From: Rhea pennata
Taxonomy: Eukaryota; Chordata; Aves; Rheiformes; Rheidae
Direction of reading: 5' to 3'
Assembly (NCBI RefSeq): GCF_028389875.1
Contig: NW_026907680.1
Span: 1,302,001 to 1,366,000, forward strand
Length of the DNA: 64,000 nt
In this document: in pieces, positions 20,327 through 43,780 of the stretch
Numbering within the stretch: position 1 is the stretch's first letter
How the letters are laid out: each line of letters begins with the position of its first letter
Notes under the pieces: generated by a model
What the model was told of the DNA's origin: nothing
What the model saw: only the letters and a program-made list of their open reading frames with translations
Database searches by the model: none
Program-made: the position numbers and the translations under genes

Positions 20327-21643
20327 TCCCCCCCCTTAAAAAGCAGGGCCCGCTCTTTGAAACAAAGGCAAGTGTTTTCCCCCAAAAGACAATTCCGCAG
20401 AAGGGGAACGGCGGCACGTGCAGGTGTGGTGAGACGCTCGCGCAGGCGTCGTTCCGCAGCGGGGACGTTCCACTGCTGCCCGAGCTTTGAGCCCGTCACT
20501 GCAACGGGAACCGCAGCTTGCCCGGTGGCCCCAGAGCTTGACTCGTTCCCGAGAAGCCGGAGGCTCTGGCCAGGCGGCGGCCGCTCGCCCCCAGGGGAAA
20601 AAAAGAGAAAAAAGCCATTTCTGGGCACGCTCTGGCAAGGCAGCAGGAACTTCGGGGTGTTCCCCGAAGTTCCTGGGATGAGCCCACGCAGGTGTATCCA
20701 CTCTGGTTTCATGCAGGGATGCTGAAGCCACATGCCAGTCTGCAAGGCCCTAAAAGTAAGGAGCTGCTAGCAGAAAAGCTAACATGAGAAATAAAAGAAT
20801 TTTTAAAAAATTAAAAAGCAAAGGCAGGGTAACGTTCTAGTCGTACTCAATCACCCACAACATCTTCTGTCTCGTAAGATGGTCACATTTGAATGGTAGG
20901 GTTATTTTGTTTTGTTTTAAATCTATTTTAAAAATACCTACTGAAACCAGCAAGTCAAAAAATTTTCTCTTTCCCTTATATCTGCAGTGGAGACACCTGA
21001 AGCATCCAGAGAGGTCACAAAATCCAATTATTCCAATGAGCAGGGATAAAAGACAACGTCCTTTCAGATCGCATCTAATTAAATTAACCAAAAATCGGTT
21101 TAAGCGCTAACTTGGCGCCTGTTATGCCCGTCTGGAATCTCTTGGATCTTGTGAATCCGGCAGTTGGCCGCGTTGCAGTAACTGTCTTTTCAAGGGACTG
21201 CTCGCCAGCGAGCGGCTGGGTACAACTGCGGGAGACACGTCCCAGCTGCGCTGCTGCATTCCACCCTCAAACGCGGCAAGCGCGGGTTCATTGCTGAGCC
21301 CTGCGGTCAGTTAAGCTCTTTAGAGTGCTTGAAGAGTAAATGCAACAGAAATAGCAAGGGGGGTTTAAATACGATTTGTTAAGGTGAGGAGCCAAATAGA
21401 AAAGACCTGCCTGGAGTTCCTGTTTAGATACATTTCATCAGTAAAAAACAATACAACGTTTTACAGAGTATCCTCCCCAAAACTGTACAGAAATTACAAA
21501 CATTTCCCCTCTGTCCATAAAGCAGAGTTTAAATTATCCCATTTCATAGTCCATATTCAAGGCAACAAGTGAAACGATGCTGCTCAGCTCGTCTTGTAGG
21601 AGAAGCAGGATCGTTCTTCTGAGCTGCAGTCCTGCTAGAGATG
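20327..21643. other. Intergenic DNA and 3'UTR side of TMEM209
   Basis: 20327-20750 is GC-rich with no supportable gene and contains a perfect hairpin at 20644-20675. 20750-21643 is AT-rich and lies immediately 3' of the TMEM209 stop on the - strand, so part should be its 3'UTR. I found no clear AATAAA on the - strand. Confidence 0.4.
20644..20675. repeat. Perfect 14-bp inverted repeat with 4-base loop
   Basis: CAGGAACTTCGGGG, then TGTT, then CCCCGAAGTTCCTG: fully complementary arms. It could form a stable stem-loop in RNA from either strand. No known ncRNA family is recognised. Confidence 0.85.
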
Positions 21644-33620
<11,977 letters not shown>

Positions 33621-34148
33621 TTAGATTCTCACTCTGTACAAGACCTTTAAAAAAGTAAAAAAGCAAAAAGAAATTACATAAAAGGACTTCACATTGAGGT
33701 ACCAAATCGTGTGTAGTGTTAAGAATGAGCTTCAGTGGTTTAAAAACAAAAAACAAAAAACAAAAACAAAAAACCCAAAACAATATTCCTCTTATAAACT
33801 GCATAAGCACTGTCACCTCTTCACAGTGAAACAGTTTCCATTTTCTCCACTGAGGTACAGAGGACAGAAAAGAGAGCCAGATTCCAACAGCGTTTTTGAG
33901 AAATAGCATTTTTCGGAATGCTGAGGCAACACTGCCTTCTCCAAGCAAGGAAAACAGACCAAGAAAACATCTTGCACAACCTGGCAGTTTTCCTACTGAA
34001 AACACCCACCTATCTCCTTCTGTCAGCTCAGGACAGCTCTGTACCCTCCCCACACCCTCCCCCCTTTACACCACAAAATGCCCTATGTAACAGAAATAAC
34101 GCTTCCTGCATATTCTACTCCTCTCATCACTCTAGCACACACCATGCC

Positions 34149-34172
34149 ACACACACACACACACACACGCGG
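34149..34172. repeat. (CA)n microsatellite
   Basis: Uninterrupted CA dinucleotides just inside the proximal CpG island. Confidence 0.9.
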
Positions 34173-34337
34173 GCGCGCTTGTCACCCGCCGGCAGCCCGC
34201 CGCACTCCCAGGCCTCGCTGCCAGGCCCTGAGTCGGCAGCGACACCGCCGCTCCGCTCCGCTCCGCCCCCGAGGGCGCCGCGGCCCAGGCCCAGGCCCAG
34301 GCCCCGCCCGCCGCCCCCACCGCAGCCGCCTCCAACG

Positions 34338-34361
34338 ATTGGTCGCGCGGACGTGACGTCA
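34338..34361. promoter_or_regulatory. CCAAT (inverted) and CRE pair, proximal copy
   Basis: ATTGG at 34338-34342 and the palindromic CRE TGACGTCA at 34354-34361, within the CpG island 5' of TMEM209. A typical arrangement for NF-Y plus CREB/ATF-driven housekeeping promoters. Confidence 0.6.
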
Positions 34362-35095
34362 CCGGAATCAGTTCTGCGGGGGGGGCGGGGCGGGGGGGAA
34401 CGCCGTTGCCGGGGAGATGCCGTTAACGGCGGGGGGGGGAGGGGGGCGGGGGAGACGACTCCGCTTTTGAAAAACAACGTTCGCCCGTGCACAGCCCGGC
34501 CGCTTTCCTACTGAAAACCCCCGCCCGTGTCCGTCTCCAGACCCTCCGCACACCCCCCCGCCTTTACGCCACAAAATGCCGCACACAACAGCAGTAACAC
34601 TGGCCACTTTCCCTGCTCCTCCCATCAGCGCAGGAAACTGCCACGCCTCCCCCGGCCACAGGCTTCAAAACCTCTCAGGTACTTCGTCGCTGAACACAAA
34701 CATACAGGAGTTACCTCAGAGAACACGCGGTTTAACTGAAATGACAGGATTTCACACGCACAGCCCTCTCCCACCTCCACCACCCTAGACCCTTCCCCAC
34801 ACCCCCCCCACTCTGGCACACACCACGACACGCACGGACACTTGTCACCTGCCAGCGGCCCGCCGCGCTCCCAGGCCTCGCTGACAGGCCCTGAGCGCGC
34901 ACGCCCCGGCTCCCCCGCAGCCAAACCCCGCCGACCACAAGCAGACTCGGCCCCGCAACGAGCAGGCGCCCCGGGAGGGCGGCGACACCGCCGCTCCGCT
35001 CCGCTCCGCCCCCGAGGGCGCCCAGGCCCCGCCCCAGGCCCAGGCTCCGCCCGCCGCCCTCACCGCAGCCGCCCTCACCGCAGCCGCCTCCAACG

Positions 35096-35121
35096 ATTGG
35101 TCGCGCGGACCTGTGACGTCA
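35096..35121. promoter_or_regulatory. CCAAT (inverted) and CRE pair, distal copy
   Basis: ATTGG at 35096-35100 and TGACGTCA at 35114-35121, with the same flanks as the proximal pair about 760 bp away. Preserved after duplication. Confidence 0.6.
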
Positions 35122-35149
35122 CTGGAGGCAGTTCCGCGGGGGCGGGGTG

Positions 35150-35252
35150 CCGTTGCCAGGGGTACGCCGTTGCCAGGGGAACGCCGATCCCAGCCGGATG
35201 CCGTTGCCAGGGGGACGCCGTTGCCAGGGGGACGCCGTTGCCAGGGGGACGC
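35150..35252 (+). repeat. 17-bp tandem repeat of GTTGCCAGGGG units (RFX-like half sites)
   Basis: Five clear copies of CCGTTGCCAGGGG in about 100 bp, plus one degenerate unit (GATCCCAGCCGGATG). GTTGCC followed by RRNAAC-like sequence resembles the RFX X-box. One unit (GTTGCCAGGGGAAC) is close to the full 14-bp motif and the rest are half sites. A related single unit lies at about 34403. Confidence 0.7.
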
Positions 35253-35753
35253 TCGTGCAGCCGCCCCGGACGCCCCGGCCGATGGCGCCTGCCCGACCCG
35301 GCCGCAAGCGGCGCCAGGCGCCATGGCGGCCCCAGCGCGGCGGCCGCGACGCCCCCCGCACCCTGCCGCCCGCCTTGGCCGCCACCGGCCGTGCCCACAC
35401 CCGGCCGTACCCTTCCCCTGCTCGGCTCCCACTACGGCCGCGTGCGGGCACACCCCCCGGCTGCCCCACGCCAGAGCCTGGCCAAACGTGTTGCTCCTGC
35501 CTGCAAACCTCACCACGAGGAGCAGGGAGGAATAAAAGCACCGCTGGCCGCTGAAAGGGAGCACAACGAGTTACAGCAGACCGCTCTGTGAGCGCGGGCC
35601 AGCGGACAACCTCAGCTGCTCCAAAACCCTTCCTGCCTTTGCCTCAGATCCCAAGCACCAACCTGAAATTAAGAAAGCCTAAAAAAGGAGATTAACTACA
35701 AGCCTAGACTGCACAGTTATCGATAAACACAGTGTCTAACGCTTGGCCACTCT
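35253..35753. other. CpG-rich flank without an assignable gene
   Basis: Very GC-rich to about 35500, then ordinary sequence. Several frames are open because of composition. In mammals SSMEM1 lies head-to-head with TMEM209, but no SSMEM1-like exon is visible on the + strand here; module P (inverted) begins at 35754. Confidence 0.4.
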
Positions 35754-36530
35754 GTACAGTGTGCTGTAGGTGACCCTGCTTGAGCAGGGGGGTTGGACGA
35801 GATGATCTCCAGAGGCCCCTTCCAACCTCCATCCTTCGATGATTCTGTGATGGGCGCTTTCTCTCGCAGCTCCTGCTGTGGGGGGAATGGAAAATGCGTG
35901 GAGGACAAAGAGGCTAGAAGCTGGTCTGAGGTGCGGATCCTTACCGAGGCTTGTCAGTCTGCAGAGAGAAGGGGACTCAATCCTCATGTAGTGCTGATGA
36001 AAGTCTCCCTGAGCAGGCTCTCAAGCAAAGCTCCTGCATTTGCAGATGCGCACGCACCAGATGGAACGATGAAGCCTGGTCCTCCAGAATCGCCATTGCT
36101 AGTGAGGGGCCGCAGGCTTTGCCCTGACTTGGGCTTGCTGGAGTGTCAAGGTGGAGCAGAGTGGCACTTGGAGGAGGCTCTCCTTCAGCAGCTTAAAGGC
36201 CTGCCAGCTTTCTTGAGCTCCTTTGCCCTTCTGAGCTGCCTCCCCTGGCGTCCCCCTAGCAGGTCTCTGCAGAAGGGGAAGCCTGCTCGCCTCAAGGCCA
36301 GCCTCTGGGCTCTGCTGCCCTCCTTCCTACCTGCCCTCAGGCTCTGCAACTCCACTAGTTCCCGGGTGCTACAGCCCAGGTGGCCATGGACGCTGCTGGC
36401 ACCAAGCCTCCGGGGTGGCCGCTTCCCCTTCTGGCCCTGGGCACCCGCCTTCTTCCCCTCACGCCCGCAAAAGCCCAGCACTCAAGGGCACCCAAGACAC
36501 ACACAAGAGCTAGCAGTTCCCTCCCACCAT
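35754..36530 (-). repeat. Module P, inverted copy
   Basis: Reverse complement of 9888-10668, including the CR1 tail (+ oriented here, about 35759-35851). It joins directly to an inverted X fragment at about 36537. The intervening part of X (equivalent to about 7470-9888, exons C and D) is deleted. Confidence 0.72.
35759..35851 (+). mobile_element. CR1 LINE 3' tail fragment
   Basis: GTGACCCTGCTTGAGCAGG, TTGGACGAGATGATCTCC, CCCTTCCAACC and a final ATTCTGTGAT, in sense orientation. Same insertion as 10571-10712, carried along by the duplication. Confidence 0.85.
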
Positions 36531-36663
36531 GCAGCCAGTGGACAAAGTCAGCCAGGGCTCAAAGAAGGGCACTGGAAGGGCTCTTGTACAACCAGCAACC
36601 ACAGGACAATGCATTTGCAGAATGCAGGCTAGCACAAGAAGGACCCCAGTCAGGAACACTTAC

Positions 36664-36787
36664 CACTCCTGTGTTCTGATGGCCTACATTCACAGGCTGT
36701 GTAGCACGTACCCTAGCTTCTGGACGTGGTTTCTTTCCACCTGCTGCTGCATTCTGTGCAGAGCACTGTGAGGAGACTGGGAATGGA
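36664..36787 (-). CDS. Gene X copy 3, B-type exon
   Basis: 124 bp, ATATTTGCAG acceptor, GTAAGTG donor. 41 open codons with the core SSQCSAQ and a basic stretch (GGKKPRPEARVR). Confidence 0.55.
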
Positions 36788-37452
36788 CTGCAAATATACA
36801 CGCGGGGAGGTGGTATGAGCACAGGGGGAGTAGGATCTCCACTCCCCCCTCACAAGCTGGGCACCTGCTTCTGCAGCAGAAGGCAGTGCTGCAGCAGAAG
36901 CACAGGGATTCCACTGACTGCAGGTACATCAACAGCTGTGAAGACTACCCCCAAATAAAACACTCAGGGCTGCACATCATGCCCGAAAGAGAGCTCTAAG
37001 CTCGCCCACAGCATGACTTTCTCTCCATGCAGTGAGGATAGAAGCAGGGTCATCTACAGGACAGGCTCCAACTCATACCACTACCCCTGTCCTGCCACAT
37101 GCATTAGCCACTGCTCCATGGCCCCAAAGACTCTGTGTTCAGGGATGGGCAATGGATGGTTGCTGGGCTCCCAGTGTCAAAGAAGGAGAAAGGCATCAAG
37201 GCAGTCAAGCACAAAGCTCTGAGCAGGTGGGAGCCAGCACAGAGCTCTGAAGAACCCTTCCCCACAGACAGAGCCCATATGAAGGCGGAGCATGCGTGCA
37301 GGTCACTGGGACTCAGCCGCTGGGAAGCCTTGCTCCCAAAGCACTTTCAGAGCAGCCTGCCCCAGCCCTGGCAATGCAGCCCTAACCAACCTGTGCTGGG
37401 TGGCTGCTCCCTTCATCAGGCAGGGGGGAAAGAAGGAAGGCAAAGTACTCAC

Positions 37453-37538
37453 GTTGGAAAAATACTTGGAAGAGGAGTAGAGGACAAAAAAGGAGCCGCT
37501 CTAGTGGCTGTGAACATTGATTCCCTCATCACCTTCAT
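37453..37538 (-). CDS. Gene X copy 3, A-type exon
   Basis: Exactly 86 bp, CTTTGCAG acceptor, GTGAGTAC donor. Opens with ATG (MKVMRESMFTATRAAP) and ends LPSIFPT. Confidence 0.55.
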
Positions 37539-38326
37539 CTGCAAAGGTGAGAAAGAGAGGTGAGATGCTGCCAAGGAAAGGATCTTGCTGCTCACAAGGG
37601 CAGCCCATGTTTCCATGCTCCGGAGAAGAAGCTGCCTCTCAGAACTGCAGAAACAACCCTTGCTCTTGCTCTGCAGCCCCTCCATTCTACACAACAACAG
37701 CTGTGGGGGAATAGGGGAGAATGGCTAAAAGCTCTGGCAGGCTTTTGTCGAGGGTAAGAGCCGAGAGTCTGAGTTAAGAGAGCAGTTCCTGCCTATAGAG
37801 AATTCAAGGGAGGAAAGCCCAGGGGAAGGCAGCTCACTAAACTCTAGGGAAATGTGTCGGTCAGCCTGCTAGGGAGGATGAGAGAGAGCAGTGGGGGTGC
37901 AATACATCTGTTTTACCAGGAGGAAACGTTTTTCTCAGTCCCTGCGCTCATCCTTTCCCTAAACCTTCCTGTCAGCACCCTTTTGCTCTGAAAGGCAGTT
38001 GAGCAAGGCTGAACATCCCTTTCTTGTTCAGACCAAGCATCTGAATAATCACACAGCTGAGCAAAAACTCTCCATCTCGTATTACAGAAAGGCTCAGTGC
38101 TTCCATGGCCACCAGAAAGAGCAGTGTGTTCATGGAGAGTGCAGGAGTTACAGATATATTGTAAAACTAGTGCACAAGTGGCATTTCTGAAAGCAAAGCC
38201 CCAGGGAAAGTCCGACAAGGCTAAGCAGAACCCATGGGAAGGGCCCTTCTACAGCCAGTGCCCAGAGCACAATGCTTTGGCAGAAAGCAAGCTGGCAAAA
38301 GAAGGACCTCCATCAGGAGCACCTAC

Positions 38327-38447
38327 CTCTGTTGACTTCTGATGGCCATGTACAGGCCACGCAGCTGCTGCTCGAGCTTCTGGCATTTGTGTCCTCCTGC
38401 CCAGTAATTCCTTCTTCGCAGAATGTGAGTGAATTCCTGGAAGCATG
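38327..38447 (-). CDS. Gene X copy 3, B1-type exon
   Basis: 121 bp, GTGTGTATTTGCAG acceptor, GTAGGTGCTCC donor. 40 codons open in the B phase (MLPGIHSHSAKKELLG), the same length as B1 with many amino-acid changes. Confidence 0.5.
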
Positions 38448-39745
38448 CTGCAAATACACACCGCGGGGATGTGTGCCACAGGACACTCAGGACTGCACAA
38501 CATGCCCAAAAGAAAACTCGAGGAGCCCACAGTTGAGACTTTTTCTCCAGGCACCAAGGAGAGCAGCAGCGTCAGCTCCAAGGACAGGCTCCAGGACACA
38601 CCATTACCCACTGTCCTGAGCACTCTAGTAGCCACTGCTGTGTAGCCCCCAAGGACAAGCTTTCTTGGAAGCTTCAGAAATGGAACCGGGAATAACTGCT
38701 CCGTCCCTTGCAGTCCTTCTCTCTTCAGGCACTTACGTCCCTCCTTCCCATCCTCTTCAAAGAGCCCAAACAACCTGTCCTTGCCTCTAAGGGCTGCCTG
38801 AGCCAAGGGCACATCCTCTCGAGCCTGCTGCTTGCCACCCCTGACTGCTGCCTGGAAATGACCTTCCTTCCTCCTTGCTGCTGGCAGTCAAAGGAAGGGC
38901 ATTGCCCAAGGGGAAACACCACAGCTTTGGGGAGATATTCACCCAAGGCACTCCTCCCCTCCAGCAGCATTCCTTGCAGCCCTCTCTTCCACCTCACTCC
39001 TCTCTACTAGGCTGCTCACCACAGCTCTACATGCCTGGAGACATTGTTGGCAAAGGATTCTGTGGCAGCAGGCACAAAGGCTCTCTCTCACCTGAAACAG
39101 GGCCCTTCTGCCTCTTCCAGGCCCTGCATGTATGTGCACACACATAGACTCCCCTTTGCATTCACATCCACCAACTCTGCACAAGTGTGTGTCATGCTTC
39201 AGCGACACACAGAGATGCCAGCCAGTGGGGTGTAGTCACACTCTGTTGGTGCCAGCCACCAGAGGGGACTTCAAAGGAAGAAAAGGGCTCCTAGCTCCCA
39301 AAATTCATCCACAACTCTGCAAACAGCCTCTGCTCCTTGGCCTTGCTGCCAGCAGAGCTCCGATTTCACTTTGACATACAAAGCTCGATCCTGTCCTGGC
39401 CACAAAAGACATCCTCCGCCTTTCCTCCTGCCTAACTGCATACTCACAGGTCTGAGCAAACAACGCACACCCTGCGGCAAAGCTCACACCAACACCTCCC
39501 TCTTCACAAGGCTTGACAAGAGCATGCAGACTTTTCCTCAGCCTCCAAAATTGCCCTGAGACACCCAGCACTGCTCTCCGCAAATGAGCAGCATCCACAT
39601 TTATTTCACCTACGCGCTAGGAGAAAAGGCCCTCCTCTTCCAAAAGGACCACTTACATTGACTTTCCCAAAGGTCTGGGACTGACAGTCTGACAGGCACT
39701 TGCTCCGGGCTGCCCAGCCAGCAAGAGAGGCCTAGTCCTCATGGC

Positions 39746-40730
39746 AGAGTTTAAAAGGCATTCAGGCGGCACGGCTCCCTTCTGCCGGGGAGGGCGGCAG
39801 GGCTGTGTGAGCAGGGTGTGCGTGCAGCCAGGTGTGCCCAGGGCTGTGCCTGAGAGCAGTGTCCTGGGAGGTCAGGGTGCCCAGGGCCATGCCTCTGCCA
39901 CCTGCGATGGTCAGCACTCAGCCCGCCTGGGCAACTGCCTGCAGGGCTGCGGGGAGAAGCCGTGGGGGGAAGGAGCAGCCCACAAAAGGGCAGGATCACA
40001 GTGCCCCAGAGTGGGGGCTGCGTGGGGCAAGGCTGCTCAGAGCTGCTGCTCAGCCCCAGGAGCTTGCCCGGAGGAAAGTCAAGGCAGGGATGACTCCACA
40101 GGGAAAGAGGTTTCCCCAGTGTTGGCTTTCTGTTCCACGCTGTTTTTTGGGGGGAAGGGAAAAGGAGGTGCCAAGGCTGGAGAAGAGCTGGAGACTGGGG
40201 AGGCTGCTGAGGGGTCAGCAGGTCTGTGAGGAAGCTCAGAAAGTGCTTTTGCCCCTGCTCTGCCCATGCACAGCAGCAGCAGCAGCAGCTCTGCTGGCCC
40301 CAGGAGCCTTTGTGGAGCTGCTCCTTGGCACCTGCCAAGAGGTGCGTGCCCCGAAGCAGTGCCCTGCTGCTGGGAGGGATCTGTGGGGCACAGACAAGTG
40401 CCCCAGAAGTGGGCTGGGGTCTGTTGGCTAAGGCAGGCAATGGACGCAGGAGAGGGCATTTGGTGCTGACAGGAAAAGCTGCAGGCGGTGGAGCCATGGT
40501 GCGAGAAGGGGAGGAAGGTAGAGCAGAAGTGCGGTGGGAGGGAGAGTTAGGGAATTTAGCTCTCTTCCCCTCCAGTGCAGACGTTTTCTTCCCAGAGAAC
40601 CCCACATGGCCTCTGCCAGCCTGCAGAGCCTCTGCCCCACAGGCCCCAGGGCAGGCACTACCTTCTCTGCAGACAGACCTCTGGCTGAGGAGAGGGTCTG
40701 ACTCCAACGAGATGTTACTCTAGCCTAGGC
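39746..40730. other. GC-rich unique segment
   Basis: No copy seen elsewhere in the window. Long frames on both strands (up to about 318 codons on -) reflect low stop density, and none has a family signature. A short (CAG)n run lies at about 40269-40288. I see no supportable gene. Confidence 0.4.
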
Positions 40731-41911
40731 CTCTCTTGCAAAGGCTGGAGCAGCAGCAAGTACACGGAGGTTCTGCTTGCAGACTGCAGCTCACTAAGTG
40801 CTTGAGGCCAGTGTTGCGAGAGCTGCTGGTGCTTCAGCACAGTCTTTCTAGCACAGGCTGGAACAGCAGCAAGTAAATGCAGAACCGCAAAGAATGCAGT
40901 GATTGCCCCAACAGGGTCTTCTTCCAGCAGCCTGGGGCCTGGGAGCTTCCTCAGCCAGACGCAGGAGCCACAAAGCCTTTGCCTGCTTGGTCCTTCCAGA
41001 AGCACACCCCCACCTTGGGCTGAAAGCACACCGTCAACCTGTGGCAGGGTCACATGCGCCTCCTTGCTTGGCTTCTCTCTTCCTCTTCAAAGCACTTCTG
41101 CTGGGCTTCTTTTCACCTCTGCAGGGCAAGGAGATGTGGCTTTCAGCGACCTCTCTCTTGCCTCTCCTTCCTGACCAAGAGCTGTTCGCTCACAGCCTGC
41201 CCCGGTGCATGCAAAGTTCAGATGTGGTCATTTTCTCCCCAACAGGCCTCACTCCTCCTGCAGCAAATACCCTCTGGCACTTTATTGCCCAGCCATTCCC
41301 TGTGCTTTGGTCCTTCTGTAGCTCTTATTTGGGGAGCCTATAACATGGAGAGGAATGAGTGGTTCTGGTTTTGGTTTGTTTGAAAAGGTTGATCCCTACC
41401 AGAAGCAAGCAAGGCAGAAAGACATCTTGGGCTGGCGTTTTCCTCCAGACTACGATTGTCGCAGCAGAGAGTCAGCTGCCTGTATGGAAGCATGATTTGG
41501 ATCGGAAAAGGGCGCAGGATCTCCTCATCACAAAGGCCTTAAGCCATACTGGGGAGCCAAAGCCCTCAGGGAAAGCCCACAATTTTCTCAGCCCGGTCTT
41601 CAAGTATGGCCTCAGAAGGCAAGTGGGCCTCTTGGCATGCTGGGCTGCCACCTTCAGCAGGAGCACTCCTGAAGGGGTTGAATTCTTGCTTTTCTCTTTA
41701 CTCATACAGTTTCAAGAAGAAAACAAGAACTCCCCGGCCTTGTCCCCTGCCACACTGAGATAACTGTGGCTCCTACGGGCTCCATTTGCACAACCACCCA
41801 GGAAGAGTCTGCATAGGTATTGTCAGAGAAGGAAAGCTCCTCAGATCCACTGGAGATGTGGGCCTTCCACTTGTGTATGCAGTGTGCTTCCCAGGCTCCG
41901 ACAAAGGAAAG

Positions 41912-42766
41912 GCAGACTTTATGCACCCTGAGAGCTCCTGGAGAGACAACACAGCAGGGCCAGCAAGCAGACGGGCTCTGCTGGACCTCCTACTTAAAAA
42001 GAAGGGAAGGCTGCATGCGGATATCAAGACTGGCAGCAACCTTGGCTGCAGTGGCCGTGAGAGTGTGGAGCTGAGGATCCTGAGAGGATGGAAGAGCACA
42101 AAATGTGGGATGCCAACACTAGACTGCAGCAGAGCAGACTTTGGCCTCTACAGGCAGCTGTCTAGGAGAACCCCATGCCAGAGGCTCCCAGAAGTAAGAG
42201 GGAAATCAAAGAAAGCTTCTTTGGAGTCCCGGAGTTCCTCCTCCAGGCTGCGTCCAATTCTGGGCTCCACAACACAAGAGAGACGTGGAGCTACCAGGTG
42301 GAGTCCTGCCCCAGAAGGGCTACTAAGATCAGGAAGGGAGTGGAGCATCTCTCCCACAGGGAACGGTGGAGAGAGCTGGGCCTGTTCAGCCTGGGGCAGA
42401 GAAGGCTGAGGGGGGGAATCTCAGCAATGTGTATAAGTATCTGCAGGGTGGGTGTCGAGAGGATGGGGCCAGACTCTGTTCAGTGGAGCCCAGCGATAGG
42501 ACGAGAGGCAACAGGCCAGAGTGAAACCCAGGAAGGTCCATCTGAAGACAAAGGAATAAGCCTTTTCCCTGGGAGGAGTGACAGAGCACTGGAACAGGTT
42601 GCCCAGAGAGGCTGTGGAGTCTCCATGCCCGGAGACAGTCAGAAGCCGTCTGGACAGGGTCCTAGGCAAGCTGCCCTAGGTGACCCTGCGTGAGCAGGGC
42701 AGGTGCACTAGAGGCTCTCCAGGTCCCTTCCAACCTCAAAGAGCTCTGTGATTCTGTGGTTCTGAG
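41912..42766 (+). mobile_element. CR1 LINE, 3' part, sense
   Basis: Inserted after GACAAAGGAAAG of module Y. Includes the end of the CR1 ORF2 region (CAGACTTTGGCCTCTACAGG), TTCTGGGCTCCACAACACA, GAGCTGGGCCTGTTCAGCC, GAGCACTGGAACAGGTTGCC and a tail ending GATTCTGTGGTTCTGAG. About 850 bp, the longest CR1 in the window. Confidence 0.85.
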
Positions 42767-42769
42767 AGC

Positions 42770-43780
42770 TGAGGCCAGGTCCTGCACAGGGCCGTGCAGG
42801 GAGAGCTCCTGTCATGCCAGGGCTGGCTGAGTCTTGCCATGGCCCTGGCATCACTGCAGCTTCTGCTCACATGCTGCGTGGGATGGAAAGTAGAGAGAGC
42901 CTTTGTGGAGGCTCTGTGCAGGTGTTTGGGCTGCTTGATGGCCTGGTCAGGTTGCTGTGTCCACCTGTAGATGAGGTTGAGGTGAGACTTCAGCCCAGGC
43001 TTAGCCCAGGTGGAGCAGGGCTGCAGCCTGGGTCATTGCAGGCTGCTCAGGTGCTGTCCTGCCACTGGGGCCAGGCGTGGACCCTTGTCTCTGGCACGCA
43101 GCCCTCCCCGGCGAGGCCCATGCACAGCACCCACAAGCGGGCAGTGCCAGGCCAGCGTGCACCTGACACCTTCATGTTCACCATCAACCCAGCTGTCCCT
43201 GCCCTGCCTCGGAGCAGGGATCTCGCCCCAGGCACCGGGGCTGCAGCTCGGCCGCCTTCCCCTCAGCACGGTCACACGGCAGGTCCTGGCCTGGCAGCAG
43301 CGCCGGCAGCAGCCGCTCTCCCAGCCCCCGGGGCTCCGCACGCTCCAGCTGGGGAAAGACGTGGCTGCGTTTGCAGAGCTCGCGGGGCTTTAGTCTCCTG
43401 GGGCTCCAGCCAGAGATGTCTGTTCCCGAGGTGCTGGAGCAGGTCAGGCTGCTTCCCGCGGCAGGAAGCCCAGCTGCAGCTGGCTCCAGCGCTGCGCCTG
43501 GCACAGCTGCATCCCAGTCCGGGGCAGGAGCTGCCAGCAGCGGCGGTCTCAGCCACAGGGGCCTCAGCTCTCCCTGCCTACCCGTAGGGCATAGACAGCA
43601 GGAAAGCATAGCACAGGCACGTTCTGTGAATATGATAGTGCTTGATGTTTGCCACAGCTCTTATCCATTGCTAAGCACGAGCAGTACTGACCAGGCCAGA
43701 AGGTGGGCTTTCTTGAAGAAAAGCCGAGCAGTCTTTAAGCACTGCCAGCCCCCTTGGACATCTTCAGATACTGCAGGCTC
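42770..43780. other. GC-rich insert in module Y copy 2
   Basis: Absent from module Y copies 1 and 3. GC-rich at about 43070-43560. Several frames are open but none matches a family I know. No gene is called. Confidence 0.35.

Larger units (their letters stand above)
33985..35150. repeat. Tandemly duplicated promoter/CpG island upstream of TMEM209
   Basis: The segment with CTTTCCTACTGAAAAC, a CCTTTACACCACAAAATGCC box, a GTCACC(C/T)GCC box, CGCTCCGCTCCGCTCCG, an inverted CCAAT box and a CRE appears once at 33985-34480. It appears again, less regularly, at 34496-35150. CpG density is high at 34170-34470 and 34840-35480. This is the 5' flank of TMEM209 (- strand) and could be bidirectional. Confidence 0.75.
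36537..39745 (-). pseudogene. Gene X, copy 3 (inverted fragment)
   Basis: Reverse complement of sequence starting at about 1455 in copy 1. Exons on the - strand, in order: 38327-38447 (B1-like, 121 bp), 37453-37538 (A-like, 86 bp), 36664-36787 (B-like, 124 bp). All three are open, have intact splice sites and stay in phase. Exons C and D are absent by deletion and there is no 5' end, so a normal product is not possible unless it is spliced to something new. Confidence 0.6.

Noticed and set aside
20290..20745. Open frames on both strands in the GC-rich patch after the ERV
   Set aside because: Overlapping frames in several phases and no homology. Only the hairpin is supportable.
35283..35554. 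Possible first exon of a + strand gene (Arg/Pro-rich frame from ATGGCGCC)
   Set aside because: Typical CpG-island composition. No donor with a matching downstream exon before the duplicated module starts, and no SSMEM1-like sequence.
39751..40707. A 318-codon - strand frame
   Set aside because: No family signature, no copy elsewhere, no splice evidence; stop-poor GC-rich sequence.
43010..43393. A 127-codon frame in the GC-rich insert, considered as a gene fragment
   Set aside because: I could not match it to any family, and other frames overlap it. Left as unannotated insert.
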